Positions 37,870 to 50,896 of a DNA stretch of 64,000 nt are shown piece after piece. The notes beneath the pieces are model-generated. The model worked only from the letters and a program-made list of their open reading frames with translations, was not told where the DNA came from and did not search any database. The stretch is taken from contig OY759225.1 in assembly GCA_963662175.1 (NCBI GenBank), positions 3,162,001 to 3,226,000 on the forward strand, written 5' to 3'. Position numbers and translations under genes: made by a program. This DNA comes from Aradus depressus. Taxonomy: Eukaryota > Arthropoda > Insecta > Hemiptera > Aradidae. Every line of letters begins with the position of its first letter. Position 1 is the stretch's first letter.

Positions 37870-38718
37870 AGAAGGATGGCTATGAAAGTAGTTACGAAGA
37901 TCTGACAGGATGCTATAGGGAGATTAAAGAAGGTACTGTGTATCCTCCCCATATGGGCTACTCTGAGTTTACCGCTTCTAGTGAGAGTCTTGGCTTTGAG
38001 ACGGAAACATTTTCTGAATTATTTTTCTCTTCCTCATCTGAAGACGAATGCGATCCTGTTGAGTATTTGTTGAATTTGCGTCCCGTACCGCCGGAAGTTC
38101 CAGGTATTTTGTACAATATCAGTCGACAATTGGACAAAGTTCCACGACTTTTCAACGCTCAAAAATCTTTGGTAGAGGAGAGGGGAGATTTTTTGGATAT
38201 GCCAGAGGAAACTGAGAGTTTACTTGATTCAAATGTAGAAGAAAGAAGTATTGTTGAAGATGTCGAGGATGAGGATGATCCCCTTAATGATGATCTTTCA
38301 GCAATTGAAAATCAGATATCAGAGCTGTTAACAGAAGTCGAAAGAGAAGAAGAAGCAATGTTGAAAGATTTGAAACAAAAAGAACAAACTTACTCACAAT
38401 ATTTAGAGGAAAGATGGAATAGTTTGGATAACTCAAGCAGCAGTGAGGATGAATGCGATGCACCTCGGATCAGAGTGAGTGTTGGAAGACAATATGGCCG
38501 AAGTACAGTGGACATCCGGGGATGTGGTGGTTCAGCCCTTCAACGTTCCTCTGTCAACAGATCATTACCCAATGTGTCTTCGTGTTACTTCAGTCCGTAC
38601 TTCTTGGAAACAGACCAACTCCCGATACCTCAGAGCTCCAGTATTGAGTATATCTCTCCGATCAAGGGGCTTGGATACGTTAATTCCGGATATTGTATAT
38701 GGTCCTCAGACGAGGGAG
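37870..38718 (+). CDS. Ank2: Ank2-like acidic internal exon (283 codons)
   Basis: The acceptor CTGACAG ends at 37869 and the donor GAG|GTAAGA starts at 38719. Both are phase 1 and the length is a multiple of three. The product begins EKDGYESSYEDLTGCYREIK. It contains two copies of an SSSSEDECD motif (about 38026 and 38436), an RPVPPEVPGILYNISRQL stretch and a central acidic coiled-coil-like helix (IENQISELLTEVEREEEAML). It ends in a Ser/Gly-rich part without obvious domains. SSSSEDECD resembles a casein-kinase-2 type acidic phosphosite (inference). The shared phase with its neighbours places it in the same transcript. Confidence 0.8.
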
Positions 38719-40095
38719 GTAAGAATGCATGGCATTTCGGGTTTATTGAAGTTTTGAATTTTTTTTTTTTGATTATAAAACATTAATTGTTTGTTCTAAC
38801 CTTTCTCAAATTTTAGTTTTTGTTTTGTTATTGTAGATTCTAATAATTCAATTAAAACAGAAACTGCAACAAGGATTTGTATATGATTACCTACGTTGAG
38901 GGACGGCCTATGTATTTTTTTTTTTTTTTTTATTGAGTAAGAGAATAAGGCATTTTTGGCTAAAAACTGATTTATTTCAAGAGTCTACTTGAAATTTTCT
39001 TTAATTTTTTTCAAACTTCCAAAAAATAATTTATATTAAAAATGAAAATTAAGGAATACAATTAAAAATAATTATACATTTTTTTTTTAATTGTAGCGGC
39101 GGTATATCTTGGCCCTGCGAAGGGGTGTGGTCAGTTCGCTGGGAGGGGGGGAGACGAGAGGGGATAGCCAATAGGGAGACGTTCCCATGGCGACCGCGTC
39201 ATTTTCATGGGTTTCCTATTGGCTATCCCCTCCCGTTCCCCCCCCAAGCGAACTGGCCACACCCCCCGAAGGGCCAAGATATACCGGCGCTACTATAGGT
39301 GCTCAAAAATTGGAAATATTTCACCATTAAACCTCGCGTAATTTCCGAACCGATGGCCAAATAGAGTTTCCCACCAAAATGGAGTAGAGAAGGGGTGAAA
39401 GAAGTTATAGATTCATCTCAGGGTCAAATTGGTACCTTTGCCTACTAACCAAGGAATGAATAATGTAATTTGTCGAAATGAATCCCTTGGCTCCCTGTAT
39501 ATGAGTGAAGAACGACAGACATACTGACAGTTCCAGAAACGTTTTTCAATTTTACTGATCTCCTTCAAACAAGACAAAATCTTCAAAACCCAATTTTTTT
39601 TTTCGGAAAGTAGTAATTTAAAAACTATAATTCTAACTTTTGATAGATTGTATTTAGTGGGTTTTTAACATTTTTATTATCTCTCATTGCCAGCAGTTTT
39701 TTAGCTATCATTTCATCCCTACAGCTAAAATTGTTTGATTCTTCTATCAATTCTATTGTGTTAAGACATAAAGATAAGAAGTTTAAAAAAAAAAAAATTA
39801 CAAGATCATGTGGAATGTAAGTTTTGTTGTCTGTTTGTAGATGCCTTCGTACTAGTTAGTAAAACTATGTTTTCCCTTTTAAAAACTACAGAACATTAAG
39901 AAGACAATCCTCATAATATACATAATACTATAACATAATTGAAAATTGATTAATGCATTATATTTTCCTTTCATTGTACACAGTAAAGCTGTGATATGCA
40001 TATGCATTTTTTCTTTTCTTTTTTTTTGTCTTTGTCTTTCCTTTGTCTATAATCCAATGTTGCACTCTGTCACTATTTCTTAAATGTCTTTACAG
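38719..40095 (+). other. Phase-1 intron
   Basis: The donor is GTAAGA at 38719 and the acceptor is TCTTTACAG ending at 40095. It contains the GC-rich foldback at 39093-39293; the rest is AT-rich with no coding sign. Confidence 0.85.
39093..39293. mobile_element. GC-rich foldback/MITE-like inverted repeat
   Basis: The left end GTAGCGGCGGTATATCTTGG pairs with the right end, whose inverse reads GTAGCGCCGGTATATCTTGG. GAGGGGATAGCCAATAGG pairs with CCTATTGGCTATCCCCTC. The arms are about 85 bp around a short centre holding CCATGGCGACCGCG. Its GC content stands out against the intron. Confidence 0.85.
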
Positions 40096-41010
40096 GCAAT
40101 GATGACCTTCCACAAGAACCAGAGAAGCCCATAACTGTAAAAGAAGTAATATCAGAAACTATTATGAAAGAAACAATACCTAAAGATTCAATTGACAAGG
40201 AAACTGCAAAGAAACCTGTTGAGTCAATAATTTCAAAGGATCCTCTAGTCAAAGAGATCGTTACAGACGTGAAGGCATCAAAGTCAAAAATTGTAACGGA
40301 AATAATAGATAAAAAAATTGAAAGCCCTTTTGAAACATTTGCAATAGTTCATGGACCAGAGGAAGTGAAAGAAGAAAGACTTAGTTCTCTTGATGAATCA
40401 TTGGCAGAAATGAGTGAAGGAATAGAAAATATCAAAACAGAAGATGTTGATAGAATCATCAAGGAAATTGAATCAAAACTAGTCAAATCGGTAATGTTAT
40501 CTGAAGAAATGGAAAGAGACGAAGGTCCCAAGCCGTACATTACAACACCAACCCTGAGTCGAAAGGGACTTGGCGGCTCTCAACGTCTCTCACAAGAAGA
40601 GAGACCAACCGTTCAAATAGTGACAGATCTGGCTGAGGATTCAACAGAGGAAGAAGAAGAAGAGGAAGAAGTAAGGTACATTGTGACAGAACCTGTGGAG
40701 CGATCACCAAAAAGGAGAAATGTTAAATTCCGTTTTGATTCGGGAGACTATCGTGACGATGAAGAGTCTGATCGAGAAGAGGAACAGAAGGTGAAGAAGG
40801 GGAAAGTGGAGAGTAAATTTGAAGAGATCACTTCAGAGGCAAAAGAAAGAGAACTGGATAAGACTGATGGGGAGTTTCAAAAAATGGTATCACAAATGTC
40901 TGTTGAGGAGATGGACGAGGCGTTACAAATCTGGGACAAAGGTGGGTTGACGCCTTCAGACATCGACTCCAAGTCTGCCACCGAAAAGAGTGAAGAACCC
41001 TCTCCTCAAG
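40096..41010 (+). CDS. Ank2: Ank2-like acidic/basic internal exon (305 codons)
   Basis: The acceptor TTTACAG ends at 40095 and the donor CAAG|GTATTA starts at 41011. Both are phase 1 and the length is divisible by three. The product starts GNDDLPQEPEKPITVKEVIS. It contains Lys/Glu-rich helical stretches (VDRIIKEIESKLVKSVML), a polyglutamate run (TEEEEEEEEV, near 40650) and the segment RRNVKFRFDSGDYRDDEESD, and ends MDEALQIWDKGGLTPSDID. It has no recognised domain. It is probably a disordered spacer in the giant ankyrin tail, joined to 42855 or to the candidate cassette at 42092. Confidence 0.8.
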
Positions 41011-42091
41011 GTATTATAGTATATATACATATACAAATATAAATATACACATATATAAAAATATTTATTTTGAATTACTCAACTAACTGATTTTTAAAAA
41101 GAACAATTATTGTTCTTCTTAACCTTAATACAATTTAATTAGTTTATATAATTTATTCAATTTTAGATAAATAATCTATCAAAAATTATATATCTAAAAG
41201 TATATAATATATATTTTTGAAAAAGTTTGAATTTTCTACATTAACAGTAAAAATACAAAATTTCTAAGAAGTCCCGTTCGACAGTGATTGGAGCAAACAC
41301 ATTTGTGAAAAGTAAAGTTCTTGTCTGTACTTTAAATTATTTTTTTTTTTTTGGGGGGGGGGGGGCTCTGAGGGTTGTACCTACTTCTCTACTTGTTCAA
41401 AAAGAGTCGTTTTGAGAAAAAATAGAGTTGATTCATGGTGATATATATATACAAATTTCTTGCTTGAATTAATTTATTTAAGAACAACACCCTTCTATTC
41501 GCCCTTATAGAATTAATGCGAGGAACAAAAAATTGATCACAAATATAAATAATTTAAAGAAATACATATGTATGTATTTTAAATAATTATATATTTAATT
41601 ACCTTTGATTTTGTGCAAAATGTTGTGCAAGTCAACTTTTCTAATAAATTATTGATAATAATAACAATTGGTATATCAAATATTCTGAAAAAATTTTCAA
41701 ATGATATATAGTTAAAATAACAATTTACATAGGTAATTCTCCAGCTTTAAATTGTGTGGTATTTTTTATTTAATTATTATTTTTACTATAATATCGAGGA
41801 GGTAAAAATAGATAATTATTATAGTTTTTAAGTAGGTAATATATATATTTTTTAAACGACTATTGTTTAACAATTAAAATTTTAAGCTACATATAGATGG
41901 AGGTCAAAAATGTAACAAATTTCAAAGCAAATTAGTTTAGTTAAATTGAATCCTCAATTATTGATAATAATCAAGCTAACTGTTTTATTATCTTTCTTTT
42001 CATTTGTTTAAAAATTTGCTCAGAGATAACAAATTTATCAATGACTCAGTTACTGCACTATCTAAAATTTAATAATTAAAATTTCTATTAG
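41011..42091 (+). other. AT-rich intron, no gene seen
   Basis: Low-complexity AT-rich intron with a G run at about 41354-41366. Nothing recognisable. Confidence 0.7.
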
Positions 42092-42295
42092 GATTCAGTC
42101 ATATCTACAAAATGAATCTTTCATCAATGTTTCCGACAACTGTTTTCAAGAGGGAGCCTCTCGTTTTTAAAAAAATAAACAATAATTCACTTTCATCAGC
42201 TGATAATTCCAATATATATTTCTGTCTTCCCAATAATTGTGGTAAAACTTTCACTTGTGTAAAAAATGGGAATGTCATCAACCTTTGTGAAGAAG
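42092..42295 (+). CDS. Candidate phase-1 cassette exon (68 codons)
   Basis: The acceptor TTTCTATTAG ends at 42091 and the donor GAAG|GTAAAC starts at 42296. Both give phase 1 and the 204-bp interval is open in the required frame. The product would read GFSHIYKMNLSSMFPTTVFK, and later contain FCLPNNCGKTFTCVKNGNV with four cysteines. That composition is unlike the acidic exons beside it, and the pyrimidine tract is weak, so it may be a chance frame. Only transcript data can settle it. Confidence 0.35.
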
Positions 42296-42854
42296 GTAAA
42301 CATAATTCAATATTAAATTGTTGCTCTGTTTGCTCATGGAGTTAATATTGTCGAATCCTTCTTTAAGGTAAATTTGAAATGAGGCATGACTAACAGAAAA
42401 TCTAATAATTTTATATACAGGATGTACTTCAACTTAACGAAAGGACACTATTTTGGGTTCTAATAGAAAATAAAATTGAAAAAAAGTAGGAAACAATTCT
42501 TTTTTTTGTCGATTGGAATGTTCCTGAGTGAGGTTTTTTGAAATCGATAAGAACAAGAAAACATCAGCTGTCTTCTTGAGGCCTTCTGAATAATGTTCTT
42601 ATGAACGTACTTTTTTTAAAAAGTTATAATGCAGCCCTTTGCATATACATACATATAGAAAAAATATTTTAAGTTTACTATTTTTTTCAGAAATTCTATC
42701 TCCAATAGATCAAATCAGTAAATGGTATCCTTTTGTTTGGCTGCACCTGAAAATTAATCGTTTTCATTTTGAAAGCACTTTTAACTGTTTTTGTACTAAC
42801 AAAGTAACTAACAAGTTTGTTGTGTGTTTGTTTGTGTTTGTGCACTTTACCCAG
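42296..42854 (+). other. Intron segment, no gene seen
   Basis: AT-rich with a pyrimidine-rich end and acceptor TTTACCCAG at 42854. A stretch beginning GATGTACTTCAACTTAACG (42421) looks like a possible degraded dispersed repeat but has no second copy that I noticed. Confidence 0.6.
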
Positions 42855-45800
42855 AAGAGAGTGAAGTCTTGGAGGAAGAGGAAGCACCCCCTCCTATCCC
42901 ATCTCCCAGAGCCCCAGTCCCAGCCCCACCCAGTCCTGACAAGGGAGAGTCTGGAAACTATGCCACGAGGAAACAGTTCTGGGAGCAGATTTCAGGAAGC
43001 GGGAGCCTTGAGAAACAGCCACCAGTCCCCAGACCACGACTCAGTATCACCGCCTCCACAGACAAGTCAGACTATTTAGAGACTTCTTCACGGACGGAAG
43101 TTTCGGAAATAGCGACCGAAGAGGAGATCTCAGGAGCCACGGCTACTGAGTCGGTAGCTTGTGGTGTTTCCAAAGAGACAAGTGTGGATGACTCCGAAAT
43201 GGAGTACATTCAGACTCATAAAGAGGAGCTAGGCTATGATAATGATGCATTTGACGATGAGGCTACTGAGTTGACTGGTGGTTTGGTGAAGAAGAAGCCG
43301 ATCTATGAAAGGTCTATCTCCCTCCCGTGTGATATCACTCCTGAAACGAGCACAAGTAATGTACGCACAAAGAAAAGAATATTTGAAGCACAAATTAAGA
43401 AGGAAATGGTCGTTGAACAACTTATGTCACAACAAGAAGAAGAAGCTTCACCTGAGCACAAATCTCTGAAACACAAAACTAAAAAACTAGTCACTGATAC
43501 ACAAGCGATGGTATCGCGGCAAATACACAGTGACATATTCACTGACGAGTTGGACCAACAGATTGATTCCTTGGTTCCAGAAAACAAAGAATTAAGAGAA
43601 AAAATTGTTATAGAAGAACCAGAAAAGGTTGAAGAACTAACTAGTCTGAGCAGTACTGCAATTGAAGTTCTTAATTATAAGACTGACATTATTTCCAAGC
43701 CATCAGACTCATTGGAAGTTCATGTTGATAAAAGTGAACTGGAAGAAACAGAAAAAGATGAAGAAATGAGAGGGATTGAGGACAGAAGGTTAAAGAGCCC
43801 CGTTCCTAGGGACAAAGATAAAATTAATTCTGTAACGTCAAGTCAAGGCGAGAGTGAGGATACATTCTCAGAGTCTGATGTTACACCGGAAGATAGCAGA
43901 TTTAAGGAACATCAAGACTTCCAGGACTGGTCTTCACAAGAATACCGAACCGCTGAGAAACATGAGGGGAAAATGAAGAGTGTATATACTCCAGAGGAAC
44001 ATCTGCCAGACACAGTCTGGGAAGTGCCAGTCCAAGAGGCAGCTGACACACTTCAAGAAGAAACAGTACAGCAGATATCTAGTGAATTAATGGTGAAAAG
44101 TACAAAACCTCAGGAACCAACCATGAGTGTCATTGAAGCTAGAGAAATAGCTGAAGAAGTTGTACAAGATATTGAATCAGAACTGATCAAACAGGAGACT
44201 GAACTTATAGGAACATTTGAGAAAATTGATGAATTAGATTTAAAGGGGAAACAAACCAAAGAATTTGTAATACCAGGCAAACGGTTTGGGAGAACAGACA
44301 CAACAACATCGAGTATGGAAATAACCGATGAAGACTTACGAAGTAGTACCGTCGAAACAGACAATTCGCCTCTGGAAAGTCAGGCATGTCAAGTGTTTAA
44401 ATCAGAGGATCATAGTGAAGGAGCCAGCTCGGATGATGTTGACAATCTGGAACTAGGGGCCCCTGAAGCATTTGGAGAAGATGTTCTTGAGAAAGCACTT
44501 GCCGATGTTAAGGAATCTCTTGAAGCTGTTAAAGAAGGTCTGATAGAGGAAAAGAAAAAGAAGAAGGACAGCGTAACAAAAGAGTCTCCGTCGGAGTTTG
44601 AGTTTAAAGTACTCTCCCTTGAAAATACATTCAGTGAGTCAATAAAAGAGAGTCATTTGGAGGAGGGTCGTACTTCTTCCAAAGTCGACAAAGCTAATAA
44701 AGAGTACGAAGCCAAGTATAAGGACAAAGAGTTCGTGGACTATTCCGAGTCAACTAAAGTCAAAGCTGATGTTTCATTGAAGCAAAAAGAAAAAGATAAA
44801 AGTATAATAGACTTGGAGGAAGTATTAGTGAAACAAGGAAAACAATATCAATCAAAAGATACAGAAGTTCATGAGAAGCAAAGAGAGGAATCGGGAGGGA
44901 AGGTTTGTCAAATGGACGTTCGTGCTACAAGACATGCACTACTTGAAGAAAACCTATCAGATCGAGTGGAAACGCAAGAGAAACAGACTATCCAAAGTGA
45001 GAACTCATCATTCCAAAGTGCGGTGACAAAGGAAGTAGACCACTCCTCCAGTGCTTCCGAATCGTACGACTACAAAGTAGACTTGAGAGAAAGCAACCGT
45101 AATGAAACTGAACAAAAAGTTGAACATAAGAAAGAAGAAAAGGCAACAAAAGAAAATAAACATGAAAAAACAGATACAAAGTTGAGTGAGTTTCAAACCG
45201 ATGATGGTACATTTGTCAAGAAATTGACTGAAAAAACAGAAATTTCTGTAAAAACTCAATCCGAGAGTAGACAGTATAACGAAAAAAGCATTAAGAAAGA
45301 ATTTCAGGTTGAGTCGACTCATGGAGCTGCGGAGAAAGTAGAGGATACTGAGAAAAGAGATGATGTCCAAGAAGAAGGTTTAAAATCTCCTTTGGCGGAC
45401 GAAGGGCTGTCTACCTCATCTTCAGAAAACAAAGATCTTGGAGAAAAAATAAGAGCGGATACAGCAGAGTATCCTGAGAAACCTAGTGAAGTAAGGAAGC
45501 ATGATAGATCCTCAACGAGCAGGAAGACGGATCAAAGTGAACCGTACTCTAGCTCTGGAGAAAGCCACTATCACTCTTTTGAACAAACCTCAGAGAGCTT
45601 GCGAACTCCCGGCAGCAGGCCTTTATCTTCGGATGTTGAAGGTTTGGTCGTTAATTTGGCTGGGGTTACTGGCTCTTCTGAATATGAATCCGCTGTGTCT
45701 GGTCAGTCCACGACTGCCACTTCACGTGAATTCCAAACTGCAGTTAGTACGCTCAGTTCAAGAGATTCAATGAAGAGTCTTGACTCTGAAAGTTCTGGAA

Positions 45801-48800
45801 ATCTTGCTAGCATGGAGGTGTCTAGTGAAGCATCAGAAACTCTCGTCCCCTCAGCCATGGAATTTGAGGAATTAGAAAGCAAAACGCCATTACCACATTT
45901 CAAAATGGAGAGCCCTGTCAAAGCACAAAGTTTCTCTGAATCGAATGGTCAGTCTGTAAGTTTCGACATTTCAACGGAAGACATGTCAGAAGATGAAGTA
46001 GGAGATGCGCAAAGAGAAGGACGCGAAATGCCTCAAAAAATGAAAAGATCTCATGAAATGACTTTCCAGCCAGAACCACGAACAATTGTAGAAGAAAAAC
46101 TAAGTTCTAGTATTGACGATGTGGGAAGCTTAATGAGTGACTCATCAGTTCAAAGGACAGTAATAGAGCTTTCGAGGACAGAATCAGACCGGATGGACGG
46201 ATCTGCAACTTCGGACCAACTGACAGTGTCCGGAACATCCGAGCTACTGAGCTTGTCAGACACAAAAGAAACAGAAAGTTCTGTCGACACGAGAGTTGGA
46301 ACTGTTTCTACACAGTCACTTGGACATTCTTCTGGGGAGATTGATTCTGTTATCATAACTACAAGCACAGTTAAGGAAGAAGACAAACAGAGTGTGTGCA
46401 CTCAGATAACCACAAGAACAATAGAGCCTCATAGCAATGGACCAACTCAAGTGGAGTACAGTGCAGAGTACGACGAGGTTGAGACGAGCGTCAAGAAGAG
46501 ACCAACTCATAGAAGAAATGGCAGTACGAGTTTCCGACCTTCAATGATTCCTGTCTTTCAAGGTCGTGAAACAGCGAGGCGAACGAACGATATAGCAGAA
46601 GACTCAGCTGAAAGCGATAAATATTCTGAGACCTTGTCGGTGAAGGAAGGAAGTCAGGAGGAAAAGAAAGATGTAGATGAAGCTGAGAAATTGGAAGAAT
46701 CCTATCAGACGGAAGCTGACCAAGGCTTTCATCGAGATATGAGAGAAGGTAGAGTTGTGGTGGAAGATATTTCCGAGGCGGCCACGTCGTCTCGTCTCTC
46801 CTCCATCGCTCTATCAGAAGACAGAATTGATTCTGAATTAGCTGAACTATTGAAGCAAAGCTCCACCGATGTAGTCATTGAGGACCCTATTGAAAGGCCC
46901 AAAACACCTGAGCCTATTGACGAATATGAAATCAAAGATGACACACCTGAATTTTCTTCAGAAGCTCAAGCAAGTGTTGCCGAACTAGAAATGGAATATT
47001 CGGCGGCATTTAGCAGAGAAAATGAATTTGAGACACACATTAGTCCTATAAGAGAAAGAGGTCAATTATGGAAGGAAGAACTTGAATCTGCAGAAGCAGA
47101 CGCTGATTTTCATCCTCCTGCTATGAGATCTGAAACTATTCCGGAGCATACTCGTGGAGAGAAACATGAGTTAGAAACGCAAGAACTAATTCCTAAAGAA
47201 ACACCAACAGAAAGGCGGTCTTCTCCGGTGCCTGGCATTACAATAACCCAGCATATGACTCCTAACCTTGACGACAGCTTTGATTATCCAGACCAAGACG
47301 ATGAAAACATTGCACAAACAGGCAATAAGGCTTCAGAGAAGGATCAAGTAGTTACCGTGTCTATAGAGAAGGTCCCTGAAGAAATGAAATCAGATGATGA
47401 AAAAGAAATTCCTTCCGGTAGTGATTCTCCTACAAGTGATTCTTTTGAACTTCTTGAAAAGCCAGACTTGGCTGATGAATTCGTTATAATAGAAGAAGTG
47501 GGAAAAGAAGCAGAAGAGCAAGATAGAGAAGGAAAAGGCATGAAAATAAGTGGAGGGAGGGGAATCCCACGACGACAAGTAGAAAAAGAAGTAATTGTAT
47601 CACCTCCCACCACATCGACCAAAATGACCAAGATTAAATACTACAGCAGAGGCGGGACTGAAGAGGAAGTTCCATTCGAGTTCGAATCTGAAACTCCTAA
47701 AGGAGACGAAAAGATAGAAGTATCCTCCCAAGAAGGATCCCCACCTTCAGCTATCGAAGAGGAGTTCAAACCTGAGGTTGAGGCCGGAAAGAAGTGGATG
47801 GAAATGCAGTTCCAAGGAAGTGAGCCTATAGCTCAGATATATGGCTACGAAATGGACTTCGAGAGAGGACCACTGGAAGACATCAAAGAAGAGGATTTGA
47901 ACGATTTGGAGAGCAGTAGTAAAATAGGCAGCATGGGGAGTCAAGTGAGCCATTCAATAGGAAGCTTCGGAAGTGTTAAAGAGTCGTTAAGCAGCACACC
48001 AGACTATGACATTCTATCCGGGAGGAAGTTCTTCACAAGATCTGGAGAACATGATGATGTCTCAATGAGCTCTTTGCAGGAGTTTGAGCGTCTCGAAAAC
48101 TTGATAGCTCTTGAATCCACGAAACATAGATCTCTTGGTTCACAGGATTCATTGACCAGTTCTAGTAATAGTAAGAAGCAGGGTAGTAAAAGTGGAGGAG
48201 ACGACATTTCTCTAGCATCTTTAAAAGAATTTGAAGGTTTAGAAAGTGCTTGTATAGATGCAGAAAAAATAGAGAAAAAAGCTAAAGCTGAAGAAGAATT
48301 TTTATTGTCAGAAATAGAGGAAGGACATGAGAGTCAAGCTTCTGAATCAGAAACATGTATCACAGTCTCGGTAAGTGGTGTGAACAGAGAATCAGACGAA
48401 GAGGATTACGAAAAAAGGATGTTCGAAATTGACGAAATAATAAGGCAGGCGCAGACTAACGTTGAACATTTTATGGAAGCCAAAGGGAAAGATGACAAGC
48501 CAGGGACCCTTGAGCATGCGGACTCTCTAGAAGAGATGACCAGAGTACCTGACTTGGATCTAGATCAGCCGGTGTACACTGCTTCCAAACCGTACTGCGG
48601 CAAGACTTACATAACGCAATGGGAAGAACTAGGAGATGAGCTTCTCACCAGCACTGATTCCTTGGAATTGAAAACACAAATTTCAAAAACTAGTGTTATC
48701 GATCCCTTTACAACTAGCACAGACTCTTTGGAAGTTAAGCTTAGCCAGGATATCATGTCTGTGAGTACAGACTCAATCGAAGCTGGCCAGAAGAAGAAAA

Positions 48801-49595
48801 CTATAATGACAGACTCAATAGAAGTAGGAGAGAAAAGTTCCATGATAACTTCAACTGATTCTCTGGAGGGGAAGGTAACACAGGCCAATTCTTTGGACGA
48901 GGAAGAGCAAGAAAAACAGAGTGTGTCGAGTGGGCGAGAGGCAGAGTGGAGCATCTCCGGAGATGCGGAAGGGGCAGGAGCTGGAGGTACCAACAGGATG
49001 CCGCCTCCCCGAGCTGAGTACATGCTGGGGAGCACAGACTCATTGGAGCCGACCAGCTCCACGGGGACCCATGCCACCTACCAGTACGAGACAGACTCCA
49101 TCATGTCGTCCAGCTTCACCTCAGGCGACTCCACGACCATGGTGGACGACGAAGGGATGGAGGCAAGGGCTGGGGTCTGGTTCGACGAGGGCAAACCCTA
49201 CGTCACGGAAGTCATCGAACCAGGCGATGATGAGTTCTCACATGTTATTCATCGCACTGTCGAAATGCCTCCTCAGATTACCAAAGTCTCTTTCAAGGGA
49301 AAAGAAGCTGAAAAGACACTACGTGAATATATTGAAAAATTTGATCCTGGCGAAGATATGTCGGAAACACGGGATGTTGATGCTGCAGGAAATGTACACA
49401 TAAAAAGAGTAATTCAAAAAAGAGTTGTGATCCGACCTGAAGAAATGGGAGGAGAGGCGACGCAGTTGAAGGGCGAAGACTTGGAGAAGTACCTCAAATC
49501 TCTCACTGAAAGCCAGTTCCCTGACCAGTCCCTATCTGATTCCTACCTCTCATTTTCCCAACACACAACTCAGTCGACTGTCTCTCAGGTCAAAG
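42855..49595 (+). CDS. Ank2: Ank2-like large tail exon (2,247 codons)
   Basis: The acceptor TTTACCCAG ends at 42854 and the donor AAAG|GTAGAA starts at 49596. Both are phase 1. In order: a proline-rich start (PPPIPSPRAPVPAPPSP), RKQFWEQISG (about 42967), long acidic Ser/Glu/Lys-rich disorder, a helical block LADVKESLEAVKEGL (about 44497), and Ser-rich regions. Near 48060 and 48210 come two SLxEFExLE motifs (SMSSLQEFERLE, SLASLKEFEGLE). A cluster of TDSLE/TDSIE motifs lies at about 48650-49050. A conserved-looking end follows (VTEVIEPGDDEFSHVIHRTV, then GNVHIKRVIQKRVVIRPEE). The TDSLE cluster and the terminal block are what I recall from insect ankyrin-2 giant isoforms; this is memory, not a search. 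The role inferred is cytoskeletal scaffolding in neurons. Confidence 0.85.
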
Positions 49596-50839
49596 GTAGA
49601 ATATACATTTATTCTCATAAATATGCAACACGTGGCGCAGTGCGCGAAACTATGCCCCAAGTCCAAAGTACTTATTTTCATTTTGAATTGTTTTTTCATG
49701 TAAAAAAATCATGTTCAAAGAAAATGAAAAAACATGTAATAACTTAAAAATATGAAAATATCTAAATTCTGTGAGACCCTTCCTCTATTGTTCGAGGTTT
49801 GAGGGTCCACTGTCAGCTTCTTGCAGATATAATAATTAAAATATATTTTCGAAAGAATGGAGTCGAGTTCAAAGCTTGGAATAGAAAAAAATATAATCAG
49901 AAGCGCTAATACAGAAAAATCTATATTTTAAAAATTAATCTTTCTTGTTAAATTTACATTTCTGACTTGGGCGGTTCCCCGAACTGCGCCACTTAATTTA
50001 CTTTTCTATACTTATTTGAAATTGATGTTAAAAAAGGAATTAGATTATTTTAAAAAGATAAATAGAATTGGGAGACAAATTTCGGGAGTGTGGCCGAAAT
50101 GGTCAGTAATTTTATTGTCCGAAGTCACTGATTTCTTACGTTTCTCAGTTGAGGGTCCTGTTGACAGTAAAAATTGTTTCGATAACTCTTAACTAATTCT
50201 ATTAGAAGTATTTTTATTTACATTTTTCTATTAAAGTATACTTACTTATTCAATATAAAATACAATATATATTTGGATGTAGAGAAATTTGGAATTTTTT
50301 TTTTTTAAAGAAAATTTGGGATGAACTTGAAATGTTTGGATTTACTGGAAATAATTTTTTTAAATCATACCAACATTGGCATTGCTACAACTTCACTTAG
50401 GTTTGGTTTTATGACTTATGCCCGGGCTTTAACTACGAGGTCATATCGCCTACTAGCAGAGCGCTCTTTCGTCACTCTGTTGGACATGAGCCCGACTACT
50501 GTGGGAGTCCTAAATTTTGCCTACCCTAAATACTTAGAGTAGGTAATCTTCCTTAAAGGTTTTAACTTCGATTCCTTCTTTGTTTTTTTATTTTTCACTC
50601 TAAAAATTAATGTTTACTGATCCAAGAATAAATAAATAATTGACTATTGCGAATTTTAAAAAAATAATAAAAAAAGTAAATATACAATTAGATAGAAAAG
50701 TAAGTAATACATGAGGTTTTGTATTCAGTTTTTTGCCTGAGAGAATACAATAGGACCAACTTTTGAAGGGCATGATTTACGTTTCGCGCCGCTTACAATA
50801 CATATAATATATAAGTGTTTATATGTTTATATTTTGTAG
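49596..50839 (+). other. Phase-1 intron with SINE
   Basis: The donor is GTAGAA at 49596 and the acceptor is ATTTTGTAG ending at 50839. It contains the minus-strand SINE copy at 50430-50560 and a segment at about 50655-50815 that reappears diverged at 61765-61967. Confidence 0.8.
50430..50560 (-). repeat. tRNA-derived SINE copy 4 (3' body)
   Basis: On the plus strand AACTACGAGGTCATATCGCC, CTACTAGCAGAGCGCTC, ATGAGCCCGACTACTGTGGG and GCCTACCCTAAATACTTAG match the 3' half of the copy at 55906-56210. The tRNA head is absent. Confidence 0.8.
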
Positions 50840-50896
50840 GGGAATCAGTAAATACAGAAACGGAGAAGACAGATAGCGCCAGTGGGCCGGAGAAAG
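50840..50896 (+). CDS. Ank2: Ank2-like 57-bp micro-exon
   Basis: The acceptor TTTTGTAG ends at 50839 and the donor AAAG|GTTGTT starts at 50897. Both are phase 1, at exactly 19 codons (GESVNTETEKTDSASGPEK). The acidic Ser/Thr-rich peptide matches the style of its neighbours. The donor is weak beyond GT, which would suit regulated inclusion. Confidence 0.6.

Noticed and set aside
49596..49747. C-terminal extension of the large exon to the stop at 49745
   Set aside because: Composition changes abruptly after the GTAGAA donor at 49596, and the donor keeps the shared phase 1.
50321..50542. Short plus-strand ORF of 73 codons
   Set aside because: It overlaps a SINE fragment and an AT-rich flank, with no coding character.
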